Translations under genes and position numbers: made by a program
Part shown: positions 1 to 7,145 of the stretch, piece after piece
How positions within the stretch are numbered: position 1 is the stretch's first letter
Layout: each line of letters opens with the position of its first letter
Origin: Curvibacter sp.
GTDB lineage: Bacteria > Pseudomonadota > Gammaproteobacteria > Burkholderiales > Burkholderiaceae_C
Assembly (NCBI GenBank): GCA_020248905.1
Contig: JADCGR010000001.1
Span: 1-40,494, forward strand
DNA: 40,494 nt
Direction of reading: 5' to 3'
The notes under the pieces: model-generated
Seen by the model: only the letters and a program-made list of their open reading frames with translations
Told to the model about the DNA's origin: nothing
The model's database searches: none

Positions 1-1
1 A

Positions 2-244
2 GGCAGCAAGCATGGTGCCCACGGCACCGGCGAGCACCACGCCGGCGACCTGCCCAGCCTCAAGGCCGATGCCCAGGGCGTCGCACGCTTCAGCTTTGAG
101 TCCACAAGCATTACTGTGGGCAGCGGTGCCGCCGACATTGTGGGCCGCGGCCTCATTGTCCATCGCGACCCGGATGACTACACCACCCAGCCCACGGGCA
201 ACTCCGGCCCGCGCCTGGCCTGCGCCGTGATTGCGCGACAGTAA
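2..244 (+). CDS. sodC: Cu/Zn superoxide dismutase, C-terminal part (5' end outside window)
   Basis: Only the last 80 codons are present; the frame is open at the window's left edge and ends in TAA. The enzyme converts superoxide to peroxide and oxygen, usually in the periplasm. Seen: the metal-site region HHAGDLPSL, the stretch GRGLIVHRDPDDY, and the C-terminal GNSGPRLACAV with the conserved disulfide cysteine and arginine. These are hallmark segments of bacterial SodC. There is no start codon in the window, so the N-terminal signal peptide and the first copper histidines cannot be checked. It converges on the MobA-like gene, with 7 bases between the two stops. Confidence 0.93.
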   Translation, partial: GSKHGAHGTGEHHAGDLPSLKADAQGVARFSFESTSITVGSGAADIVGRGLIVHRDPDDYTTQPTGNSGPRLACAVIARQ

Positions 245-251
245 ACCGTCT

Positions 252-803
252 CTAGCTGGTCCCTGCCTGCGCGGCCCGGCGCGCGACCAGGATCTGCTGC
301 GCCCGCTGCAGATCCTCCACGGTATCGACGTCCAGCACGCAACCGGGATCGTCCACCTCCACGGTCCAGAGCGTGTGTTGGCGCACCACGGTCGAAGCGC
401 CAACGTCACCTTGAAGTTTGAGCAGCGTGGGCGCGCAGTCATGCGCGAAACGCACGGGGTGCCCGTGCCGGCCCCGGTCCACCGGGCGCACCACGCGATG
501 CTCCCCGGGCGCCTGTGCAACGGCCAGCAGAGTTGCGGGCAAGACCAGTGGCAGGTCCGCCGGCAGGATCAGCCACGCCGGCGCGTGAAGCTTAGCGCGC
601 ACGGCGGCGGCTATCGTGTCGCCCATGCCGGGATGGCCTCCGTCTTCCAGGTGCCACGGCAGGCCACTGGCGCGAACCGCGTCCAGCGTGTGCTGCAAGA
701 CGGGCTTGCCCCCGAGCAGGGCATGCAGCTTGTGCGTCGTGCCGCCGGAAGCCAGAAAACGCTCGCCCCGGCCCGAGGCAAGCACGATGACAACGGGCTT
801 CAT
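252..803 (-). CDS. MobA-like nucleotidyltransferase (molybdenum cofactor cytidylyl/guanylyltransferase type)
   Basis: 183 residues. The N-terminus VVIVLASGRGERF is a slightly changed version of the LAAGxGxRMG nucleotide-binding loop of the MobA/MocA family, followed by KLHALLGGKPVLQHTLD. PADLPLV stands at the usual metal/nucleotide acidic motif, and GHPVRF with LQGDVGAS matches the C-terminal half. Such enzymes attach CMP or GMP to molybdopterin before it is inserted into xanthine-dehydrogenase-type enzymes. It lies 10 bases after the xdhC-like gene on the same strand, a common pairing that supports the role. I cannot tell from sequence whether CTP or GTP is used. No molybdoenzyme structural gene is in the window. 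Confidence 0.8.
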   Translation of the reverse strand: MKPVVIVLASGRGERFLASGGTTHKLHALLGGKPVLQHTLDAVRASGLPWHLEDGGHPGMGDTIAAAVRAKLHAPAWLILPADLPLVLPATLLAVAQAPGEHRVVRPVDRGRHGHPVRFAHDCAPTLLKLQGDVGASTVVRQHTLWTVEVDDPGCVLDVDTVEDLQRAQQILVARRAAQAGTS

Positions 804-813
804 CCGGTCTGGA

Positions 814-1815
814 TCAAGCCGTCAGGCAGCGGGGCGCTGCGGCGGCACGTTGCCAAGCGGCGTTTTTGACCTGCACGATCTCGGCCAGGATGGCCACCGC
901 AATCTCGGCGGGCGTGCGCGCGGCTATCGCCAGTCCGACCGGGCCGTGCAGGCGTACCAGCTCGTCGGCGCTGAGGTCAAAGTGCTCGGCCAGACGCTTC
1001 TTGCGCGCAGCCTGGTTGCGGCGTGAACCGAGCGCCCCGACGTAGAACGCGGCCGACTTGAGCCCTTCGAGCAGGGCCATGTCATCCAGCTTGGGATCGT
1101 GGGTCAGGGCCACGATGGCCGTATGGGCGTCGGGCAGCATGTCGCGAACCACGTCGTCGGGCATGCCAGGCAGGCGCCGCACACCCGCACTGCTCAGCGT
1201 CGCCGCGTACTCCTCCCGCGGATCGCAGACCAGGACCTCGAAGTCGAGCAGCCCGGCCATGCTGGCCACCGCCTGCGAGAGCTGACCTGCGCCGATGAGC
1301 AGAAGACGCCAGCACGGCCCGAACAGCGTGGTCAGGCGCTGCTCGTCAAAGACCATGGGCTGCCCGCGCACGGCATCGTCCAGACTGACCTGACCCGTGG
1401 AGAGGTCCAGTGTGCGCGCCACCAGCCGGTGCCCGGACGTGCGCGCCAGCAGCTGCTCGATCCAGTCCGCATCCTGCAGGGACTCCTGCACCAGACGCAG
1501 GGTACCGCCGCAGGGCAGGCCAAAGCGCGCCGCCTCGTCCTTGTCAACGCCATAGACGATGATTGAAGGACGCGCAGCCAGCGGTTCCTGCCCGGATGTG
1601 GCGAGGCTTGCCCTGGCCCGTGCGATGAGGTCATCCTCGACACAGCCACCCGAGACCGAGCCGCTGACCACGCCATCCTCGCGCACAGCCAGCAGCGCGC
1701 CGGGCGGACGCGGCGCACTGCCCCAGGTCTGCACCACCGTGACCAGCGAGACCGCCTGGCCGGCACGCTTCCAGGCCAGCGCATCGGCCAGCACCCGCAA
1801 GTCAAGACTTTCCAT
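814..1815 (-). CDS. xdhC: XdhC/CoxI family protein
   Basis: 333 residues. The N-terminal XdhC_CoxI domain shows VVQTWGSAPRPPGALLAV and SGSVSGGCVEDDL, the second holding the conserved cysteine. The C-terminal half has a Rossmann fold beginning LLLIGAGQLSQAVA, with VCDPREEY at the second strand and GALGSRRNQAARKKRL near the end. XdhC proteins bind molybdenum cofactor and help sulfurate and insert it into xanthine/CO-dehydrogenase-family enzymes. The downstream MobA-like gene fits the same maturation step. The start is the ATG at 1815, followed by a typical MESLDLRVLADAL N-terminus. A small ORF with a good ribosome site lies 25 bases upstream and may share the transcript. Confidence 0.87.
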   Translation of the reverse strand: MESLDLRVLADALAWKRAGQAVSLVTVVQTWGSAPRPPGALLAVREDGVVSGSVSGGCVEDDLIARARASLATSGQEPLAARPSIIVYGVDKDEAARFGLPCGGTLRLVQESLQDADWIEQLLARTSGHRLVARTLDLSTGQVSLDDAVRGQPMVFDEQRLTTLFGPCWRLLLIGAGQLSQAVASMAGLLDFEVLVCDPREEYAATLSSAGVRRLPGMPDDVVRDMLPDAHTAIVALTHDPKLDDMALLEGLKSAAFYVGALGSRRNQAARKKRLAEHFDLSADELVRLHGPVGLAIAARTPAEIAVAILAEIVQVKNAAWQRAAAAPRCLTA

Positions 1816-1840
1816 CTTTGCGCTCTTTCAGACTGCGCGC

Positions 1841-1978
1841 TCAGGCAAGGCGGACCGCTCCGGGCGCCAGCGGCAGCTTACGCACACGCTTGGCGCTGCG
1901 AGCGGCAACCGCACAGTCGATTCCCGGCACTACCAGGGCGGTGGTCGGCTCGTAGATGACGTTCAGGGTCTTACCCAT
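1841..1978 (-). CDS. Small ORF upstream of xdhC, 45 aa, function unknown
   Basis: A 45-codon ORF begins MGKTLNVIYEPTTALVVPG and ends in a basic, Arg/Lys/Ala-rich tail. It is preceded by AGGAG seven bases before the ATG, a better ribosome site than that of many larger genes here. It ends 25 bases before the xdhC start, so co-transcription is likely. It has no signal peptide or membrane segment, and one cysteine in a GIDCAVAARS context. I do not recognise it. It could be a real small protein of the molybdoenzyme operon, a leader peptide, or a remnant of a gene end. Confidence 0.45.
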   Translation of the reverse strand: MGKTLNVIYEPTTALVVPGIDCAVAARSAKRVRKLPLAPGAVRLA

Positions 1979-2144
1979 CGTCAAGCTCCTGGCCGCAAAC
2001 CCGAGAACGCGGCAATGTTGAGAGGACGTTGGATCAGATTAGTGACATTCCAGCAGGTCGCCATACGGATTAGCCCTAGGGAAGGTGTGAACCAGTCCCA
2101 CCCGCAGCAGGCCATGGCCAACGCCATGCCTATACTGCGGCCCT

Positions 2145-2780
2145 ATGCCCTCGATTGCCGACATCCGCAAAAGCTACGAACGCGCCGAACTCAGCGAGGA
2201 GGCGTCGCACGCCGACCCGCTGAAGCAGTTCGACCAGTGGCTGCATGAAGCGATCCAGGCCGGGGTTCCTGAACCTAATGCCATGACGCTGGCCACGGTC
2301 GCCAGCGATCTGCGGCCCTCGACCCGCGTGGTGCTCATCAAAGGCTATGACGCGCGCGGCATCGTCTGGTACACGAACTACGAGAGCCGTAAAGGCCGCG
2401 AGCTGGCTGGCAATCCCTTTGCTGCGCTGCAGTTCCACTGGGTGGAGCTCGAGCGCGTGGTGCGTATCGAAGGGCAGGTGAAGCCGGTCAGTGCGCAGGA
2501 GAGCGATGCCTACTACGCGAGCCGACCACTCGATTCACGCATCGGTGCCTGGGCCAGCCCGCAAAGCCAGGTGATCAGCGGGCGGGGCGTGCTGGTGGCC
2601 AACGCCGCCAGGTACAGCGCCCAGTTCCTGCTGCAGCCGCCGCGCCCACCCCACTGGGGAGGCTACCGGCTCGTGCCGGACCGCTGGGAGTTCTGGCAGG
2701 GCCGTCCCAGCCGGCTGCACGACCGCCTGCGCTACACCCTGGCGGGCAGCGCGTGGCAGCGCGAGCGGCTGGCGCCCTGA
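2145..2780 (+). CDS. pdxH: Pyridoxamine/pyridoxine 5'-phosphate oxidase
   Basis: 211 residues, the normal length for PdxH. The enzyme uses FMN and oxygen to make pyridoxal 5'-phosphate. Diagnostic stretches are MTLATV (about residues 47-52), [27 protein letters not shown] cut across the FMN/PLP site, [14 protein letters not shown], and the C-terminal [18 protein letters not shown], where the RLHDR arginine and histidine contact substrate and flavin. It stands alone, divergent from the xdhC set, with a short upstream region containing TATACT at 2131-2136 that could serve as a -10 element. The broken permease follows on the other strand, 9 bases downstream. Confidence 0.96.
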   Translation: MPSIADIRKSYERAELSEEASHADPLKQFDQWLHEAIQAGVPEPNAMTLATVASDLRPSTRVVLIKGYDARGIVWYTNYESRKGRELAGNPFAALQFHWVELERVVRIEGQVKPVSAQESDAYYASRPLDSRIGAWASPQSQVISGRGVLVANAARYSAQFLLQPPRPPHWGGYRLVPDRWEFWQGRPSRLHDRLRYTLAGSAWQRERLAP

Positions 2781-2789
2781 GCGCGCAGA

Positions 2790-3725
2790 TCAGAGCTTGC
2801 CCAATCCCCACATGACGAGCGGCAGCGTGAGCAGCACGGACACGCTCGACACGGTGAGGCTCGCGGTCACCAGCTCTTGCGCCACGTCGTAGCGCTGCGC
2901 GAACATGAAGACATTGGTGCCCATGGGCAGCGCGGCCGGCACCACCATCACATTCAGTGGCAGTCCGGCCAGGCCCCACCACAGGCCGAAGCCGGCGACG
3001 AGGGCGGGCCGCGCCAGGTTCTTTGCAAGGGTCAGGTGTCGCGCCCAGCGCCGATGCGTACCGACGCGTGTGGACGCCAGCGTCGCCCTCACCAGAACGA
3101 GGGCCAGTGGACCAAAGGCCTGACCCAGCCACTGCAGGGGCCGGTCAACCACCTCAGGCAGGTCCCAGCCGGTCTGGGCAAGAAAAAGTCACGCGATGAT
3201 GGGCAGCGGCACGGGATGGATGAGCGCACGCATGGCGCCCAGCACGGTGCGCCTCATGGGCGTGCGGCCCCGCGCCGCTGCTTCGCGCGCCACGCCTAGC
3301 TTCAGCACTGTGTTGCTCGCGGCCAGCAGCACCAGCGCATGCACCGATAGCGGGGCGAACGGGATCACCGGCCCGGCCTCGCCATAGGCCAGCTGGATCA
3401 GCGCGATGCCGATCATCACCGTGTCGCTGAAGGTGACGCCCAAGGCCAGCACGGCCCCACGCCGGTTCAGGCCCCGCCACAGCAGCACGGCGCCAAAGAG
3501 CAGGCAGACTGCGGCAAAGTAGCTGGCAAGTGGCAGGAAATCAAGCTCTCGCAGATCGGCCTTGCCCATGGCGCGGAACATCAGCGCCGGCGTCAGCACC
3601 AGGAAGACGAAGTTAGAGAGGTCCTTGGCGGACTCGGCACCCAGCCAGCGCAGCCGGGCTGCGGCTTAGCCCAGCGCGATCAGCAGCGCGACCGGGATCA
3701 GGGCATAGAGGGCGGAGTGGGCCAC
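2790..3725 (-). pseudogene. AEC family (auxin efflux carrier/malonate-type) permease, broken by two in-frame stops
   Basis: Read through, the frame gives a 311-residue AEC transporter of normal length: AHSALYALIPVALLIALG at the start, AKDLSNFVFLVLTPALMFRA, an inner hydrophobic core, then HPVPLPIIA, LFLAQTGWDLPEVV and a C-terminal GTNVFMFAQRYDVAQELV region. All parts are in one frame. A TAA lies at 3666-3668, about codon 20 (GLG-stop-AARLRWLG), and a TGA at 3189-3191 (PLPIIA-stop-LFLAQTG). The family usually has Tyr at the first site and Gly at the second, so each stop is one base away from the expected codon. There is no indel. The proposed start is the GTG at 3725, directly after an in-frame TAG. 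Either the gene is decaying or the bases are assembly errors. Confidence 0.85.
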
Positions 3726-3733
3726 CTATCGAT

Positions 3734-3844
3734 GGTATCGCGGGCCGTCACGAGGACCCGCGATACCTGAACCGGGCCTGCTGACACCCTGCTCGCCCGT
3801 GCGCGAACAGGCCCGGTGGATCCTGCCGGCGTCCTGGCAGGATC
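3734..3844. repeat. Three tandem perfect inverted repeats between receptor stop and AEC pseudogene
   Basis: Three hairpins sit side by side. The first has 11-base arms GGTATCGCGGG (3734-3744) and CCCGCGATACC (3757-3767). The second has 10-base arms ACCGGGCCTG (3771-3780) and CAGGCCCGGT (3808-3817). The third has 9-base arms GATCCTGCC (3819-3827) and GGCAGGATC (3836-3844), which overlaps the stop codon of the ZnuD-like receptor. On the minus strand they lie directly after that gene, so they probably end or protect its transcript. None has a clear T-run, so this is not a classic intrinsic terminator. Confidence 0.8.
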
Positions 3845-5858
3845 AGAACGTCAGCTGCAAGCCCACCCGCAGGCTGCGGCCGGGCAGCGGCACGCGGCCA
3901 GGCTTGGTCTGAGTGAGGAAGGACGAAGAAGAGTAAGCCAGCTTGTCGCCGATATTGTCCAGCCGGGCGTACCACAGGGCCGGCACACCTCCGAGCTTGT
4001 CCCGCAGACTCAGGCCGGCATTCCACAGCGCGTAGCCGCCCGTGGTCTGCTGACCCGAGGGCACGCGGTCCTGGCCCGCGTAGGCGTCCACACCCAGGCG
4101 CGCGCTCCAGGCGGCGTGGCTCCACTGCAGGGTGGCGCCCACGCGATGCGGCGCGATGCGCGGCAGGGGCTGGCCGGTGCTGGTGTTCTCGGCACGCACG
4201 GTATCGGCACGCAGGAGCAGGTCCAGCTTGTGCTGGGCATCGAGCAGGCGCACGTTGCCGTCTGCCTCGGCCCCGACGAAACGGGCTCGTACCTGGGTGT
4301 AGGTGTATTGCGGCGGGGAGGCCCCCAGGTCCGTACCCTCCAGCGAGATGTAGTTGCTGAAGCGATGCTGGAAGACCTGTACCCGGGCACGATGGGCGCC
4401 ACGCTTCCATGCAGCGCCTACATCGACGTTGGCCGAGCGCTCCTTGCCGAGGTTGGCATTGCCGATCTCCTCGGCATTCGTCGCCACGTGTTCGCCGTTG
4501 GCGTAGAGCTCGTAATGCCTGGGCGCGCGCTCGTTGAGCGAGAGGTTGGACGTGAGCTGCCATTCAGGCGCGACATTCCAGAGCGCGCCCAGGGCGTAGC
4601 TTGCGGGGTTGAAGCTGCGCGAGCCAGGCGTGAAAGTGGCGTTGCCAGCAATGCCGAAGGACTCCACGCGCACCGACTCCACCCGCACTCCGGCGCTGAG
4701 CTTGCCCCAGCCGGTCCCGAGCTCCTCATGCACGAAGGCGGCGCTGCTGCGCGTGCGACTGTGGGGGGCGTAGGCCTCAGCGCCGTCCGCAGAGAAGCGG
4801 CTGTCGTCCAGCTGCAAGCCAACTAGGCCGTCGAGCTTGCCGAAGCGCGCATGACGCGCCTCGATTCGCAGGTCGTTGCCGGTGGTCTTGAAAAAGGTCC
4901 CTACGGTGCTCCCCTCGAATTCGGAGTGCTGGTAGTCCGTACGGCTGAACTTGGCACGCACGCTCTGCCAAGCCGGTCCCAGATCACGCAACTCGCCCTC
5001 CACGGCCAGACGGTTGGAGCGCATGCGGATCGTCACATCATCTTCGGCGACGGCGCCGTAGTTCTTGTCGTAGGTGGACAGCGACGCACCGAGGTAGCCA
5101 CGGTCGAAATGCATGGTGCCTCCGACGGCGCCACCATAGGTCTCACTGGCGGAGTTGCAGATACGGCGCGCATTGGACGAGGCGCCAGGCTTGGTGCAGT
5201 CCAGGGCGATCGGCACGGCCACGTCCTCGGTCTTGCGCGACATCGCGTCCACGTGCAGGCTGAACCGATCGTTGCCACCGTCGAGCACGACGGCGCCTCC
5301 CTGCTCCCTGTTGCCGCTGGCCAAGCCCGCGTCGAGACGGCTCGCGACGCCCCCCTGCTTGCCAAACAGGGGTTCGCGGTGGATACGGCCATCAATCACA
5401 TTGACGACCCCACCCACGGCGCTGCCACCATACTGAAGCACGCCAGGTCCACGCAGGACCTCAACGCGTTCGATCAGCAGGGGGTCCAGCGTCACCGCAT
5501 GGTCGACGCTGAGGGCCGAAAGGTCGAGGTTGCCGCCGCCATTGCTCAGGATGGTGATGCGGTCGCCATCGAGGCCGCGGATCACCGGCCGGCTGGCATT
5601 GGGGCCGAAATAGCTGCTGCTCACGCCGGGCAAGCCGTTGAGCATCTCGCCGAGCGTGGTGTCGCGGCGTTGCAGCAGCTCGGCGGCGTTGAGCTGGTCG
5701 ACCGGGGCGATCAGCTCGGTGGCACCCAGCGGGTTGGCGGTCACGACCACGGGCGCCAGGGTGGCGTTTTCATGGGCCCAGCCGCTGCAGGCCAGCAGGC
5801 TGACGCTGGCCACGGCGCTGAGTCGGAAGCGATGAATGAAGCTTGATGTTCTTGACAT
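3843..5858 (-). CDS. znuD: TonB-dependent receptor, ZnuD-like (probable zinc uptake)
   Basis: About 671 residues from the ATG at 5858 (MSRTSSFIHRF), with a signal peptide ending near SGWAHENATL. An upstream in-frame ATG at 5891 gives an odd hydrophobic extension and is not preferred. The plug domain shows LAPVVVTANPLG (TonB box area), LNGLPGVSSSYFGPNASRP, VIRGLDGDRITILSNGGG and GPGVLQYGGSAVGGVVNVID; the barrel ends in LRVGLQLTF with a terminal aromatic residue. The plug wording and the cysteine pair in a barrel loop (ALDCTKPGASSNARRICNS) resemble ZnuD zinc receptors of Neisseria and relatives. It is the last gene of a run headed by a Fur-family regulator, next to a His-rich protein, which supports zinc. 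The substrate remains inference. Confidence 0.85.
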   Translation of the reverse strand: MSRTSSFIHRFRLSAVASVSLLACSGWAHENATLAPVVVTANPLGATELIAPVDQLNAAELLQRRDTTLGEMLNGLPGVSSSYFGPNASRPVIRGLDGDRITILSNGGGNLDLSALSVDHAVTLDPLLIERVEVLRGPGVLQYGGSAVGGVVNVIDGRIHREPLFGKQGGVASRLDAGLASGNREQGGAVVLDGGNDRFSLHVDAMSRKTEDVAVPIALDCTKPGASSNARRICNSASETYGGAVGGTMHFDRGYLGASLSTYDKNYGAVAEDDVTIRMRSNRLAVEGELRDLGPAWQSVRAKFSRTDYQHSEFEGSTVGTFFKTTGNDLRIEARHARFGKLDGLVGLQLDDSRFSADGAEAYAPHSRTRSSAAFVHEELGTGWGKLSAGVRVESVRVESFGIAGNATFTPGSRSFNPASYALGALWNVAPEWQLTSNLSLNERAPRHYELYANGEHVATNAEEIGNANLGKERSANVDVGAAWKRGAHRARVQVFQHRFSNYISLEGTDLGASPPQYTYTQVRARFVGAEADGNVRLLDAQHKLDLLLRADTVRAENTSTGQPLPRIAPHRVGATLQWSHAAWSARLGVDAYAGQDRVPSGQQTTGGYALWNAGLSLRDKLGGVPALWYARLDNIGDKLAYSSSSFLTQTKPGRVPLPGRSLRVGLQLTF

Positions 5859-5932
5859 GATGATCTCGTTGAACCAAACAAAGGGACACACCGCGGCGGA
5901 GCACCGTCGCGGCGTGAGGCTGGTAAGGGGGT

Positions 5933-6361
5933 TCAGCGAGAAACGGGCGGTCCGCGCGCGACAAAGGCCACGCAGGGACGCGGCTGCAGCGCCTGCAGCA
6001 CGACCCAGGCGGGTAGCAGGGGCAGGGCCGTGGGCAGGAGCAGCTGCGGCACGCTGGCGGGCACATCCTGCGCCACCGGATCGTAGAGGCGGCAGCCCTC
6101 TTCCTCCCCGGCGGGGGCGAGCAGGTGGGCCAGCAGGCCGTGGGGGGCGTGCGCATCGTAACCCGCGCTGTGGCTGTGGCTGTGGCCGTGGCCGTGGTCA
6201 TGCGCGTGCGCCAGACCGGAGCCGCCGGCCGCTGGACCATGTGCATGCAGCACACGATGCGCCAGGCCAAGGGCCTGGGCCCAGAGCAGCGCCAGCACGA
6301 GCAGCGCCGTGCCCGGCAGCAGCCATCGCGGATTGCGGGTCGTGGACCGGGGGCGCAACAT
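5933..6361 (-). CDS. His-rich membrane/exported protein, DUF2946-like
   Basis: 142 residues. A hydrophobic segment at about 13-35 (LLPGTALLVLALLWAQALGL) is followed by HRVLHAHG and a His run at about 51-66 (HAHDHGHGHSHSHS). There is a second hydrophobic stretch near 108-125 and a C-terminal FVARGPPVSR, similar to the ARxPP ends of DUF2946 proteins. The His run suggests binding of zinc or a similar metal on the periplasmic side. It lies between the DUF3299 gene and the ZnuD-like receptor, all on the minus strand, so a metal buffer or delivery role is likely. The family call is by resemblance only. Confidence 0.6.
   Translation of the reverse strand: MLRPRSTTRNPRWLLPGTALLVLALLWAQALGLAHRVLHAHGPAAGGSGLAHAHDHGHGHSHSHSAGYDAHAPHGLLAHLLAPAGEEEGCRLYDPVAQDVPASVPQLLLPTALPLLPAWVVLQALQPRPCVAFVARGPPVSR
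6167..6196. repeat. Hexanucleotide tandem repeat encoding the His run
   Basis: Five adjacent copies of GCYGTG lie at 6167-6196, with a sixth degenerate copy at 6197-6202. On the coding (minus) strand they read as alternating His-Ser and His-Gly codons of the His-rich protein. A change in copy number would lengthen or shorten the metal-binding run by two residues per unit without breaking the frame. Confidence 0.8.
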
Positions 6362-6389
6362 GCTCGATTCGTTAGCGTGAAAAGGTGGC

Positions 6390-6908
6390 TTACTTCACCG
6401 GGACCGCCTCGACGATGCGGTAGTACAGGCCATAGGGGTCGTCACGCAGCACCGACAGGCGCCCTTGCACCACCACCGGCTCCATGCCATAGCGGATGGG
6501 CGTCTTGGTTCGCACCTCGACCATGCTCTCGGGTCCGCCGGGCAGGCAAAACGAGCAGGTCAGCGGCACCGAAGTCAGCAGGAAATGCGTCTGCCGCTCG
6601 CCCGGCTCCAGCGGCATCATGAAACCCTGCACACGCTGCGGCTTGCCGTCCAGCGCCAGGATCTCGGGCGGGAAGACGGGGAGCACTCGGTTCTTCTCAA
6701 GCCGGGTCTTCACATTCGTGAGGAAGGACCAGGGCAACACATCCGAGCGCTGCTTCAGCGGCGGAAAGGGACTTTGCGCGCCATGCGTACCCGCGCCGCT
6801 GCCGGGCGGGCCACTGGGCACGCCGCCTTCGATGGGCGAACTCAGCAGCTGGGCCTGGGCCAGTCCCGCGCAGAGCAGTGCGGCCAGCAGGAGCAATTTA
6901 GTGCTCAT
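6390..6908 (-). CDS. DUF3299 family exported protein
   Basis: 172 residues from the ATG at 6908 (MSTKLLLLAALLCAGLAQA, a clear signal peptide). An upstream extension in this frame is Arg-rich and lies inside the preceding gene, so I reject it. The mature part shows LPWSFLTNVKTRLEKNRVLPVFPPEI, GFMMPLEPGERQTHFLLTS, then SFCLPGGPESMVEV and a C-terminal VVVQGRLSVLRDDPYGLYYR. That order is typical of DUF3299, whose CxxC-like region (TCSFCLPG) may bind metal or thiol partners. It overlaps the small Cys-rich gene by 11 bases. In Pseudomonas aeruginosa a DUF3299 protein sits with a similar ABC transporter in a zinc-repressed set (PA4063-PA4066), as I recall. Function unknown. Confidence 0.78.
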   Translation of the reverse strand: MSTKLLLLAALLCAGLAQAQLLSSPIEGGVPSGPPGSGAGTHGAQSPFPPLKQRSDVLPWSFLTNVKTRLEKNRVLPVFPPEILALDGKPQRVQGFMMPLEPGERQTHFLLTSVPLTCSFCLPGGPESMVEVRTKTPIRYGMEPVVVQGRLSVLRDDPYGLYYRIVEAVPVK

Positions 6909-7134
6909 GGCGCATGCCGCAATACTTGCCCAGAGCCAGGCCCTTGCAGGCCGCCTGCAGCTCCTTTTGGCAGACTTCGAACTTCTTGCCCGACTCCAGG
7001 CACCGCGCCGCGGCTTCGTGCGCGGCCGCCATGGCGCGGTGACGCTGGACGTCCTTGGCAATGGCCTTGGCGTCGTGGGCCTGGGCCGACAGCACCGGCA
7101 GCGCCAGGACCAGCAGGCAAAGCAGTTTTCTCAT
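6898..7134 (-). CDS. Small exported Cys-rich protein with twin CX9C-like spacing
   Basis: 78 residues from the ATG at 7134, preceded by AAGGA seven bases upstream; another ATG at 7149 lacks such a site. Residues 1-19 (MRKLLCLLVLALPVLSAQA) form a signal peptide. The mature helix-prone part carries four cysteines as C-x9-C, seven residues, C-x8-C (RCLESGKKFEVC, then ACKGLALGKYC) and ends in MRHEH. This spacing looks like a two-helix hairpin held by two disulfides. It lies between the permease and DUF3299 genes and overlaps the latter, so it is probably a periplasmic part of the metal system. I know no named family for it. Confidence 0.72.
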   Translation of the reverse strand: MRKLLCLLVLALPVLSAQAHDAKAIAKDVQRHRAMAAAHEAAARCLESGKKFEVCQKELQAACKGLALGKYCGMRHEH

Positions 7135-7145
7135 GATCAAGTCCT

